Below, piece by piece: positions 7,048-15,129 of a DNA stretch of 25,721 nucleotides. The notes below the pieces were generated by a model. That model did no database searches. It saw only the letters and a list, made by a program, of their open reading frames with translations, and was not told the DNA's origin. Position 1 is the stretch's first letter; each line of letters opens with the position of its first letter. The position numbers and the translations under genes were made by a program. This DNA comes from SHLJ01 sp041618535 (lineage in GTDB: Bacteria; Bacteroidota; Bacteroidia; Flavobacteriales; Flavobacteriaceae), in contig JBFKFP010000022.1 in NCBI GenBank assembly GCA_041618535.1, positions 1 to 25,721 on the forward strand. Reading direction: 5' to 3'.

Positions 7048-7065
7048 ATTCATGACATGAGGTTC

Positions 7066-7073
7066 CAAATATA
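7066..7073 (-). promoter_or_regulatory. -7 box for the acetyltransferase-lysC-acyltransferase run
   Basis: Read on the minus strand, the sequence is TATATTTG, an exact TAnnTTTG match, 13 to 19 bases before the two possible ATGs (7053, 7047). No TTG stands at the usual 19-base distance, so it is a half-supported promoter. Its position argues against the longer open frame being translated from 7170. Confidence 0.45.
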
Positions 7074-7116
7074 ATTCAAACTGCAAACTATCGATTATAA
7101 ATCTTTTACGAAATCG

Positions 7117-7145
7117 TTGTAGTTTATGCAAAAGTCCGATCTTTG
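7117..7145 (+). promoter_or_regulatory. Probable promoter of the fructose-bisphosphatase gene
   Basis: TTG at 7117-7119, then 18 bases, then GATCTTTG at 7138-7145, one mismatch from TAnnTTTG. ATG 7169 follows 23 bases later. It is divergent from the acetyltransferase promoter in the same 121-base gap. Confidence 0.4.
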
Positions 7146-7168
7146 CACTATACAAACTCAACCTAATC

Positions 7169-8167
7169 ATGTCTCAAAAAAACCAAACCCTTGGTGAATT
7201 CATCATTGAAAATCAGTCGGAATTCAAATACTCTTCTGGTGAACTTTCAAGGCTTATAAACTCTATCAGGCTGGCAGCCAAGGTTGTGAATCATGAGGTC
7301 AATAAGGCAGGGCTGGTCGATATAATTGGTGCAGCCGGCGATATCAATGCCCAGGGAGAGGACCAGCAGAAGCTCGATGTCTATGCCAATAATAAGTTCA
7401 TCCAGACCATGACCAACCGTAATATTGTTTGCGGCATAGCAAGTGAGGAGGAGGACGATTTTATATCCATCAATAGCCAGGATGAGCAAAACCAGAATAA
7501 ATACGTGGTCCTTATTGATCCGCTCGATGGTTCTTCCAATATCGATGTAAACGTTTCGGTCGGGACTATTTTTTCTATTTACAGGAGGGTGACTCCTGTC
7601 GGGACTCCGGTAACCCTGGAAGATTTTCTTCAGAAAGGAGATCTTCAGGTTGCTTCGGGCTATATAATATATGGCACCTCTACAATGCTGGTCTATACAA
7701 CGGGCCACGGCGTTAATGGCTTTACACTAAACCCTGCCATCGGGACATTCTATCTTTCTCATCCTAATATGAGTTTTCCGGAAACCGGGAATATCTATTC
7801 GGTGAACGAAGGAAATTATGTTCATTTTCCTCAGGGTGTTAAGGCTTATATTAAATATTGCCAGATGGAGGAAAATGACAGGCCCTATACCTCAAGATAT
7901 ATAGGTTCACTGGTCTCTGATTTCCATAGAAACATGATCAAGGGAGGAATCTATATGTATCCGCAAAGCTCGAAATATCCGAGCGGTAAACTCAGACTGT
8001 TATATGAATGCAATCCGATGGCATTCCTCGCAGAGCAGGCGGGTGGTTTGGCCAGTGATGGTTACAGACGCATCATGGAAATCGAACCTGAAGAACTTCA
8101 TCAAAGAGTTCCTTTTTTCTGTGGAAGCAAGTCAATGGTGGAAACCCTAGAGTCATTCATGAATTGA
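7169..8167 (+). CDS. fbp: Fructose-1,6-bisphosphatase, class I
   Basis: The 332-residue enzyme hydrolyses fructose-1,6-bisphosphate to fructose-6-phosphate in gluconeogenesis, with Mg2+. The metal-binding features are 'SEEEDD' (Glu93-Glu95), 'VLIDPLDGSSNID' (Asp117, Leu119, Asp120) and 'YECNPMAFLAEQAGG' near 270-284, whose Glu is a further ligand. 'YIGSLVSDFHRNMIKGGIYMYP' (about 244-266) is the sugar-phosphate-binding stretch. Length is normal for class I, and no frameshift is visible. AMP-site residues cannot be confidently assigned by eye. It starts divergently from the acetyltransferase group, and a convergent TerB-like gene lies 110 bases beyond its end. Confidence 0.96.
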   Translation: MSQKNQTLGEFIIENQSEFKYSSGELSRLINSIRLAAKVVNHEVNKAGLVDIIGAAGDINAQGEDQQKLDVYANNKFIQTMTNRNIVCGIASEEEDDFISINSQDEQNQNKYVVLIDPLDGSSNIDVNVSVGTIFSIYRRVTPVGTPVTLEDFLQKGDLQVASGYIIYGTSTMLVYTTGHGVNGFTLNPAIGTFYLSHPNMSFPETGNIYSVNEGNYVHFPQGVKAYIKYCQMEENDRPYTSRYIGSLVSDFHRNMIKGGIYMYPQSSKYPSGKLRLLYECNPMAFLAEQAGGLASDGYRRIMEIEPEELHQRVPFFCGSKSMVETLESFMN

Positions 8168-8277
8168 AGTCAGAGGAGAATGATAAATAATCTGTCCCGG
8201 GAACTGGATTTTCAATCCTTTTTAGTCGAATTGATCGATCGTAAAGACTTTTAAAAAAAGATCCTGCCGGGCCCTGA

Positions 8278-8709
8278 TTAATGATTCATCGTTTTTATCC
8301 CGTCGATGAATCCTTCAAGGTCAGCGCCTTCTTTGACCAGTCTTAGCGCCTTGTCTACGATGTATCCAACATTTACAGTAGAAAAGCCCAAGCCCACGGC
8401 TATCTTGGTCAGTAGTTTGATCTCATCATCCCGGTCAATTTCATCGGCATAAACCATTCGTACCAGATCATAGAGACGTTCCAGCCTGTAATTAAAGGAG
8501 ATTGGAGGGTTGATAGGGTGTGATTTGTAATCCTTTAATATGGACTTGTAATCATCGCTGGAAATTTCCAGGTTTACGGCCAGCCTGTCAAGGAATTCCC
8601 GCTCGGCATCCGAGATGACATCGTCTTCCATGGCTACGCGAACAATGGCTGCGAAATGGTCCTGGTTTCTTCTTCGGAAACCGCTATCAAAAAGGTCTGA
8701 AATCGACAT
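8278..8709 (-). CDS. TerB-like domain protein
   Basis: This 143-residue all-helical protein resembles the TerB/tellurite-resistance fold. It has an acidic N-terminal helix pair 'AIVRVAMEDDVISDAEREFLDRLA' (about 21-44) and a second similar unit 'LVRMVYADEIDRDDEIKLLTKIAVGLGF' (about 86-113). The conserved acidic pattern (E/D-D-x-I-x-x-x-E) is that of a TerB metal-binding or protein-binding surface. It has no signal peptide or membrane segment. No other ter gene (terC, terD, terZ) is near, so it is a stand-alone TerB-like protein, as is common in flavobacteria. Function is unknown. It is convergent with fbp and divergent from mfd. Confidence 0.82.
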   Translation of the reverse strand: MSISDLFDSGFRRRNQDHFAAIVRVAMEDDVISDAEREFLDRLAVNLEISSDDYKSILKDYKSHPINPPISFNYRLERLYDLVRMVYADEIDRDDEIKLLTKIAVGLGFSTVNVGYIVDKALRLVKEGADLEGFIDGIKTMNH

Positions 8710-8891
8710 AAATGAAGTTGTGTTTTATTGCTGTAAAACTAAATATTTTTTTCCATTTATTATTTGATTATCCGAATTAAAATCCCTCCCGATCCGGATG
8801 ATTTTTATAGTTTATTTTACTCGCTCTTCGCGGCTTGGATTCAATCAATTATCAGCTTGCAATTCAGAAATATTTAGACGAATAAAACCCT

Positions 8892-8899
8892 TATATTTG
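8892..8899 (+). promoter_or_regulatory. -7 box for mfd
   Basis: TATATTTG at 8892-8899 matches TAnnTTTG exactly, 18 bases before the TTG start at 8918. No TTG stands 19 bases upstream. The box lies inside the longer open frame that begins at ATG 8798, so that longer form would not be made from this promoter. Confidence 0.5.
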
Positions 8900-8917
8900 C
8901 AGCTAAATAGAACTGGA

Positions 8918-11900
8918 TTGAGCAAAACCCGGATCTCGCAGGCCTATTCACAATCTCTGCAATTGCAGAAATTGAGGGATATTATTACCCTGGACGAAGC
9001 TAAAACAGAAATCTGCGGGCTGGTTGGATCTTCTCTCTCCTTTGTTGTTTCCTCCCTTTTTAAGTCCTCTGAGAAGCCTTTTCTGCTCGTATTCAACGAT
9101 AAGGAGGAAGCAGCCTATTATCTCAACGATCTTGAAGAGCTGATCAACGATAAGGATGTGCTTTTTTATCCCGGAAGCTACAGGCGTCCTTACCAAATTG
9201 AGGAGACTGACAACGCCAATGTCCTGCTCAGATCTGAAGTCCTGAACAGGTTAAACTCCAGGAAGAAACCTGCCATTATCGTGACCTATCCGGATGCCTT
9301 GTTCGAAAAGGTTGTCACAAGGCGTGAACTGGAGAAGAATACCCTTAAGATCTCGGTCGGAGATCTGCTATCACTTGATTTTGTGAATGAGGTGCTTTTT
9401 ACCTACCAATTTCACCGGGTTGATTTTGTGACCGAACCGGGAGAGTTCTCTGTAAGGGGCGGTATATTGGATGTGTTCTCCTTTTCTCATGATGAACCGT
9501 ACAGGATCGAGTTCTTTGGGGACGAGGTTGACAGCATAAGGACTTTTGACGTGGAAACGCAGCTTTCTGTAGAACAGACCAGAAAGATCAGCATAATGCC
9601 CAATGTGGCGAATAAGTTTCTGGAAGATAAAAGGCAAAGCTTTTTGAATTACCTGCCTGCCAAAACCGTTTTGATCTGCAATAATACCAGTCTTTTGTTC
9701 TCCCGTGTTGAGGCCTTGTACAAAAAGGCAGAGGAGGCTTTTAAGAGTCTTAGCGGGGAATTGAAACACGATAAGCCGGGTGAACTTTTTTGTAATTCTG
9801 ATGAGATTAAAAACGTACTGGCCCGGAGAAATCTCTTGACACTGGGCGATTCAGGATATCATGGCGCGGAGACCGTGAATTTCAATTGCGCCCCTCAGCC
9901 AGCTTTCAACAAGCATTTCGATCTGCTTATCTCCGATCTGCAGACCAGGCATAAAGATGGTTACACCAATATCATTGCATGCCTCAGCGTGCAGCAGTCC
10001 AAACGATTTCACGATATCTTCGACGACATGGAGGAAGAGATCCATTATTCCACCACAGTGTTGTCGCTTCACCAGGGATTTATAGATCATGATCTCCGGT
10101 TAGTCTGTTATACCGACCACCAGATCTTTGAACGCTATCATAAATTCCAGTTAAAAAACGGTTATGCTAAAAAGCAGGCCATAACCCTGAAAGAGCTCAC
10201 CAACCTGGAAGTGGGTGATTTTGTAACCCATATTGATCATGGCATAGGGCGATTCGGCGGACTTCAGAAAATAGATGTGCAGGGACAGATGCAGGAGGCC
10301 ATTAAGCTGATCTATGGCGAACGGGATGTGTTGTATCTGAGCATCCATTCCTTACACAAGATCTCTAAATATAACGGGAAGGATGGCAGGCCGCCTAAGA
10401 TTTATAAACTGGGATCCAAGGCCTGGAAAAACCTCAAGACCAAGACCAAGTCAAGGGTAAGAGAGATTGCTTTTAACCTGATCCAGTTATATGCCAAGAG
10501 GAAAATGAAAACAGGTTTTGCCTACAATCCTGACAGTTACCTGCAGCATGAACTCGAAGCCTCTTTTATCTATGAAGACACTCCGGACCAGTCTGCCTCC
10601 ACCGAGGATATAAAAAAGGATATGGAGAGTGAACAACCCATGGACCGGCTGGTATGTGGTGATGTTGGATTCGGGAAGACCGAAGTGGCTATAAGGGCGG
10701 CATTCAAAGCGGTTGATAATGGGAAGCAGGTGGCTGTGCTGGTCCCGACAACTATACTTGCCTTTCAGCATTTCCAGACCTTTACCGAGCGACTTGCTGA
10801 TTTCCCGGTAACCATTAATTATATGAACCGTTTCAGGACCGCGAAGGACAGGAAGGAGATTATCGGTAACCTTGAAACTGGCGCCCTCGATATTGTGATT
10901 GGGACCCATCAGCTTGTAAATCCGAATGTGAAATTTAAAGATCTAGGTTTGCTGATAGTGGATGAAGAACAGAAATTTGGTGTGGCCGTAAAGGAAAAAC
11001 TTAAAACTATCAAGGAGAATGTGGATGTGCTAACACTAACAGCGACCCCGATCCCAAGAACGCTTCAGTTTAGCCTTATGGCTGCCCGTGATCTTTCTGT
11101 GATAAACACACCACCTCCCAATCGATATCCTATTGTAAGCAGTGTGGTTCGATTTAATGAGGAGTTGATCAGAGATGCCATCAGTTATGAGATTCAGCGG
11201 GGCGGACAAGTATTCTTCGTTCATAACCGTATCGAGAATATCAGGGAAGTAGCCGGCATGATCCAAAGGCTGCTTCCAGATGCCAAAATTGGCATCGGAC
11301 ACGGCAGGATGAAAGGACGGAAACTGGAAGAACTTATGCTCGCATTTATGAAAGGTGAGTTCGATGTACTGGTTAGTACCACCATCATAGAAAGCGGGTT
11401 GGACGTCCCTAATGCCAACACTATATTCATAAATAACGCCAATCACTTTGGCCTGAGCGACCTTCACCAGATGAGAGGCCGCGTGGGACGGAGCAATAAA
11501 AAGGCCTTTTGTTATTTTATCACTCCTGAGTATTCTGCAATGACGGCAGATGCGAGGAAACGGATTCAGGCCCTTGAACAATTCACCGAACTGGGCAGCG
11601 GTTTCAATATCGCAATGAAAGATCTCGAGATAAGAGGGGCAGGAGATCTGCTTGGTGGGGAACAAAGCGGTTTTATAAATGAGATAGGGTTCGATACATA
11701 CCAGAAAATCCTGAGCGAAGCAATAGAGGAACTTAAAGAAAATGAGTTTAAAGACTTGTATAAGGATTCGGGGAAGAAAAAGGTTTATGTAAGCGATATA
11801 ACCATAGATTCAGCTTTCCAGCTGCTCATACCTGATCATTATGTCAATAATATTACAGAGCGATTAAACCTTTACACCAGGTTGAATGAACTCAAAACCG

Positions 11901-12253
11901 AGATTGAACTCAATGAATTCAAAGATCAGCTAATTGATCGATTTGGTGAACTTCCGGACGAGGTGGAGGATCTGCTTGACAGTGTCAGGCTTAAATGGAT
12001 GGGGACAGCTCTCGGATTTGAAAAGATCGTTCTCAAGAACAACATGATGGTAGGTTATTTTATCAAGGATCAAAGCAGTCCTTTTTACCAAAGTACATCA
12101 TTCACTTCGGTTTTGAATTATGTTCAGAAAAACCCTAAGGCATGTAGAATGAAAGAGAGGCAAACACGGAATGGCTTGCGATTATTGCTTACCTTTGACC
12201 CGATCAGGAGTGTAGAGGAAGCGCTTGAAGCGCTGAAACCAATTATGGCTTGA
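8918..12253 (+). CDS. mfd: Transcription-repair coupling factor Mfd
   Basis: Mfd frees RNA polymerase stalled at DNA lesions and recruits UvrA. I choose the TTG at 8918 (1111 residues, 'SKTRISQAYSQS') over ATG 8798 because the -7 box at 8892-8899 lies between and the added 40 residues are unlike the family. In this numbering the UvrB-homology part is N-terminal. The polymerase-interaction domain begins near 430 with 'LEVGDFVTHIDHGIGRFGG'. Walker A is 'GDVGFGKT' (581-588), and the DEEQ box is at 682-685. 'TATPIPRTL' lies near 705 and 'QMRGRVGRS' (motif VI) is at 851-859. The C-terminal TRG/D7 part is complete. It is cytoplasmic and complete. The next gene follows 48 bases downstream in the same direction. 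Confidence 0.97.
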   Translation: MSKTRISQAYSQSLQLQKLRDIITLDEAKTEICGLVGSSLSFVVSSLFKSSEKPFLLVFNDKEEAAYYLNDLEELINDKDVLFYPGSYRRPYQIEETDNANVLLRSEVLNRLNSRKKPAIIVTYPDALFEKVVTRRELEKNTLKISVGDLLSLDFVNEVLFTYQFHRVDFVTEPGEFSVRGGILDVFSFSHDEPYRIEFFGDEVDSIRTFDVETQLSVEQTRKISIMPNVANKFLEDKRQSFLNYLPAKTVLICNNTSLLFSRVEALYKKAEEAFKSLSGELKHDKPGELFCNSDEIKNVLARRNLLTLGDSGYHGAETVNFNCAPQPAFNKHFDLLISDLQTRHKDGYTNIIACLSVQQSKRFHDIFDDMEEEIHYSTTVLSLHQGFIDHDLRLVCYTDHQIFERYHKFQLKNGYAKKQAITLKELTNLEVGDFVTHIDHGIGRFGGLQKIDVQGQMQEAIKLIYGERDVLYLSIHSLHKISKYNGKDGRPPKIYKLGSKAWKNLKTKTKSRVREIAFNLIQLYAKRKMKTGFAYNPDSYLQHELEASFIYEDTPDQSASTEDIKKDMESEQPMDRLVCGDVGFGKTEVAIRAAFKAVDNGKQVAVLVPTTILAFQHFQTFTERLADFPVTINYMNRFRTAKDRKEIIGNLETGALDIVIGTHQLVNPNVKFKDLGLLIVDEEQKFGVAVKEKLKTIKENVDVLTLTATPIPRTLQFSLMAARDLSVINTPPPNRYPIVSSVVRFNEELIRDAISYEIQRGGQVFFVHNRIENIREVAGMIQRLLPDAKIGIGHGRMKGRKLEELMLAFMKGEFDVLVSTTIIESGLDVPNANTIFINNANHFGLSDLHQMRGRVGRSNKKAFCYFITPEYSAMTADARKRIQALEQFTELGSGFNIAMKDLEIRGAGDLLGGEQSGFINEIGFDTYQKILSEAIEELKENEFKDLYKDSGKKKVYVSDITIDSAFQLLIPDHYVNNITERLNLYTRLNELKTEIELNEFKDQLIDRFGELPDEVEDLLDSVRLKWMGTALGFEKIVLKNNMMVGYFIKDQSSPFYQSTSFTSVLNYVQKNPKACRMKERQTRNGLRLLLTFDPIRSVEEALEALKPIMA

Positions 12254-12301
12254 TTATTGAAAAAGAATTTGTGGTTTTTATTGAATAAAATGTTTTTTGA
12301 T

Positions 12302-13645
12302 ATGTGGAGATTTAGAATTTTGGTCCTCATGGCGGTTATTTTGACTCCGATGATGGGACTAGGTCAGTTTACACTAAAAGGGAAATTTACACCTGTGGAC
12401 GAATTTGATTGGGTGCTGGTTTATAAGGTTTCCCCTTCCAATTACAGTTATATAGGAGACGGAAAGGTTGATTCCTCGGGAGAATTTAAATTCGAACTGG
12501 ATGCCAGCCAGACAGCCGGCATGTACAGGTTGGTTTATGCGGTTCCCCAGGAAGAATATAGTTTCGATATTATCTGCAACGCTAAGGAAGATGTTGAATT
12601 TACCTTTGATATCAATAAAGGGATCACATTCCAATCGTCGACAGAGAATACCATGATGTCCTCCTATAATAACAGCATGGGAATGATAAGCCAGAGCATT
12701 GGTAATTTTTTCCGCCGTCAGTCAACCGATACTTCTGCTCTTCTGAACATCCTAAAAACACAGAGGGAGACCCAGGCCGAATTTGAACGTATCTCTGATG
12801 GTATGATCGCACATAATTTTATTGTTGCGAACAGGCCTTATATCCCTGATGGCTATGAAGACCTGAACACGTATTTTTCCAATATTAAAGCCCATTATTT
12901 CGATCATGTGGATTTCAACAATGAGATTTTGCTTAGTTCGAGCTTTCTTGTTGATCGCTGCCTGAACTATGTCTTCGGAATGGTGGCACGCCAGGGTGAT
13001 ATCACGGCTAATTATAAATTCAATATCGACCAGGTGGCGAACGCTATGGGTTCAGCGAATACCCGGACAAAGAAAATGCTTATGCATGTGCTATGGCAGC
13101 AATTGGCTGAAGCAAAATATGAAGCCGTTGCCAATTATATAGCTGATAACTATTTGATTAGCCTCGCAAAAGAACTGGGAGAAAATGAATTGGCCGTGGA
13201 ATTGGAACGTTTCCGAAACGTATCTCTGGGGATGACAGCGCCGAATTTCGAGATTCCATTGAATGTCAGCAGCAACAACAAATCTGTTAGTTTGCACGAT
13301 TACGATGTAGCGGACCAGTATATTGTTGTTTTCTGGAGCAGCAGTTGCACTCATTGCCTGGAAGAATTACCCAGACTGCATGACCTTGTAAGTGGCTTCG
13401 ACCAGAAAAAACTCAAGGTTATCGCTTTCGGTTTGGAAGACGATAAAGCAGCATGGCAGAGAGAAACAATGAATTATCCTTTGTTCACGCATGTTGCAGG
13501 TCTTGGCAAGTGGGAAAATGAGGTTGGTATCAACTACAATGTTTCAACAACACCTACCTATTTCATTCTTGATCGAAACAAGACTATCGTAGCCAAACCC
13601 CTCAATTTTGAGGAACTTCAAAAGCAGTTCACCTCTCAGAAGTGA
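12302..13645 (+). CDS. Secreted thioredoxin-fold protein (TlpA/ResA type)
   Basis: I start at ATG 12302 (447 residues), which gives a clear signal peptide 'MWRFRILVLMAVILTPMMGLGQ'. TTG 12257 and ATG 12290 are alternatives. The mature N-terminal third is beta-rich, like the DUF4369 domain often joined to thioredoxins in Bacteroidota. A helical middle follows. Residues about 310-447 are a TlpA/ResA thioredoxin fold with 'FWSSSCTHCLEELPRL', where Cys349-Thr-His-Cys352 is the redox pair. 'VSTTPTYFILD' holds the cis-proline. The role is probably periplasmic thiol-disulfide exchange, perhaps in cytochrome or cell-envelope maturation; the partner is unknown. Its last 10 bases overlap the convergent yraN end. 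Confidence 0.85.
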   Translation: MWRFRILVLMAVILTPMMGLGQFTLKGKFTPVDEFDWVLVYKVSPSNYSYIGDGKVDSSGEFKFELDASQTAGMYRLVYAVPQEEYSFDIICNAKEDVEFTFDINKGITFQSSTENTMMSSYNNSMGMISQSIGNFFRRQSTDTSALLNILKTQRETQAEFERISDGMIAHNFIVANRPYIPDGYEDLNTYFSNIKAHYFDHVDFNNEILLSSSFLVDRCLNYVFGMVARQGDITANYKFNIDQVANAMGSANTRTKKMLMHVLWQQLAEAKYEAVANYIADNYLISLAKELGENELAVELERFRNVSLGMTAPNFEIPLNVSSNNKSVSLHDYDVADQYIVVFWSSSCTHCLEELPRLHDLVSGFDQKKLKVIAFGLEDDKAAWQRETMNYPLFTHVAGLGKWENEVGINYNVSTTPTYFILDRNKTIVAKPLNFEELQKQFTSQK

Positions 13646-13995
13646 TAGAAGGCGTTTTTTATATGTTCAATTGAATATTGTTGACCCAACCTGGTCACAG
13701 CTATGATATCAAACCGAACTTCCACGTTCAGATCGTGACTTTCTATATAATGATCAACGGCCTTGACGAGGTTCCTGATCTGCCTTGGTTTAACGAATTC
13801 ATGGGGGCGGCCATAATCGATCGAGGATCTTGATTTCACCTCAATTACGGCCAGGATATTGCCCGTTCGGGCGATAATGTCTACCTCGGCCCGATCGAAA
13901 TAATAATTTCTTTCCAGTACTTTATAGCCTTTATCCAGCAGATACTCAACGGCAAATTGTTCGCCGGCATTACCTAATGATTTCGATTTACTCAT
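13636..13995 (-). CDS. YraN/UPF0102 family nuclease-like protein
   Basis: This 119-residue single-domain protein matches UPF0102 (YraN). It opens with 'LGNAGEQFAVEYLLDKGYKVLERN' (about 7-30) and has the PD-(D/E)xK-like core 'RAEVDIIARTGNILAVIEVKSRS', with Asp39, Glu52 and Lys54. 'GRPHEFVKPRQIRNLVKAVDHY' follows, then 'VRFDIIAVT'. The fold is Holliday-junction resolvase-like, but cellular function is not established. It follows the LD-carboxypeptidase gene by 16 bases, so the two probably share a transcript. Its 3' end overlaps the thioredoxin-fold gene by 10 bases. All core residues are present. Confidence 0.92.
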   Translation of the reverse strand: MSKSKSLGNAGEQFAVEYLLDKGYKVLERNYYFDRAEVDIIARTGNILAVIEVKSRSSIDYGRPHEFVKPRQIRNLVKAVDHYIESHDLNVEVRFDIIAVTRLGQQYSIEHIKNAFYHF

Positions 13996-14011
13996 TAAAA
14001 AACCCGATTTG

Positions 14012-15040
14012 TCATTGGAAGAAGATCAACTCACCCCCGGTTTTAGATACCTTAAGGTTTACCTCTCTTCCCAGGATAAGAGCCCTGTTGTCGTCTTCAT
14101 GTCCGGCAGGAAAACCGAAAAGGATCGGAAATTCATAGTCCTGGAAGGCATCGAGGATCAACTGCTCTATCGTTTTACCCCAGGGTGTGGTGTTTTCCCG
14201 GATATTGCTGATCTGGCCAACGATCAATCCTTTGCAATTCTTGAAAAAGCCGGCCCGCTTCAAACTCATCAGCATCCTGTCTATATGATAGGCATATTCT
14301 CCTATCTCCTCGATGAACAGGATTTTTCCCTCGGTGTCGAGGCTACTCCTTGATCCCAGCATAGTGTGCAGGAGGGTGAGATTCCCTCCAATGAGCTGTC
14401 CGCTGGCTTCACCTTCCTTATTATATTCAGAGCCCTTGATTTTATAGTATAAATCCTTTCCGAAGAGGGCGTCCTTAAGGCTATTTATACTGTTCGCAAT
14501 GGGCCCGGTATTTGCGTCCATGCTGGTGCACATCATCGCATGAATACTTTCGAGGCCTTTGTTGTGAAGGTCGTTGTGAAGAGCCGTGATGTCGGAGTAA
14601 CCAACGATCCACTTCGGATTAGATTTCAGACCGGAATAATCCAGTTTATCGATTACCCTGACCATGCCATAGCCGCCTCTGGCCATCCAGATCGCTTTGA
14701 TGTTCTTATTGTCAATTGCAGCCTGCAGATCGGCAATTCTCTGGGCATCCGTACCGGCAAAATGCCCTGCTTTCTCGAAGACATATCTCCCGATCTTTAC
14801 GTTGAGTCCCCAGGATTCCATCAGTTTTCTTGCGAGGTCTATTTCCTTATCCCGATTGTTAAGCACCCCCGATGGTGCTACTATGGCTACTGAATCACCC
14901 GGTTTGAGATAAGATGGCTGGATAAGATCTGCTTTCATGCTGTGTTTGATTTTTTCAACGATCATTACTTGAGTGAATGCATTTTGTCCCAGGCAGCAGA
15001 CAAGAAGAAAAGTTAAAATATTCTTTCGGGCAAAACGCAC
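14012..15040 (-). CDS. S66 family LD-carboxypeptidase with signal peptide
   Basis: The 342-residue protein is an LdcA-type muropeptide carboxypeptidase, which removes the terminal D-alanine from tetrapeptides in peptidoglycan recycling. The S66 core starts with 'LKPGDSVAIVAPSG' (45-58). The nucleophile is Ser149 in 'VGYSDIT'. The triad is completed by Glu244 or Glu245 in 'FIEEIGE' and His314 in 'FPAGHEDDN'. The start at 15040 is GTG, giving a hydrophobic N-terminus 'NILTFLLVCCLGQNAFTQ' that reads as a signal peptide, so it may act in the periplasm. ATG 14965 or 14938 would give a cytoplasmic enzyme. No lipobox is evident. It leads the yraN gene. Confidence 0.88.
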   Translation of the reverse strand: MRFARKNILTFLLVCCLGQNAFTQVMIVEKIKHSMKADLIQPSYLKPGDSVAIVAPSGVLNNRDKEIDLARKLMESWGLNVKIGRYVFEKAGHFAGTDAQRIADLQAAIDNKNIKAIWMARGGYGMVRVIDKLDYSGLKSNPKWIVGYSDITALHNDLHNKGLESIHAMMCTSMDANTGPIANSINSLKDALFGKDLYYKIKGSEYNKEGEASGQLIGGNLTLLHTMLGSRSSLDTEGKILFIEEIGEYAYHIDRMLMSLKRAGFFKNCKGLIVGQISNIRENTTPWGKTIEQLILDAFQDYEFPILFGFPAGHEDDNRALILGREVNLKVSKTGGELIFFQ

Positions 15041-15079
15041 AGCATCGGTTTTTTGTAAAGATAAATAACTTCTGCTGAA

Positions 15080-15109
15080 TTGAATTCCCTTTCAAAATAT
15101 GTACTTTTG
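15080..15109 (+). promoter_or_regulatory. Promoter of metG, full Bacteroidota consensus
   Basis: TTG at 15080-15082, exactly 19 bases, then TACTTTTG at 15102-15109 (TAnnTTTG). ATG 15130 lies 20 bases beyond. This is the cleanest promoter in the window and fixes the consensus used elsewhere. The divergent LD-carboxypeptidase gene starts at 15040. Confidence 0.8.
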
Positions 15110-15129
15110 TTGATTGCAAAAAACACCTC

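Noticed and set aside
8206..8223. Possible terminator after fbp (GGATT, 3-base loop, AATCC, five T)
   Set aside because: A stem of only five pairs is too weak to call, although the position and T-run would suit.
11036..11665. Long minus-strand frame of 209 residues
   Set aside because: It is antisense to the helicase motifs of mfd and has no recognisable domain or start context.
14009..14353. Plus-strand open frame of 114 residues
   Set aside because: It lies entirely opposite the S66 carboxypeptidase gene, which has a complete catalytic triad.
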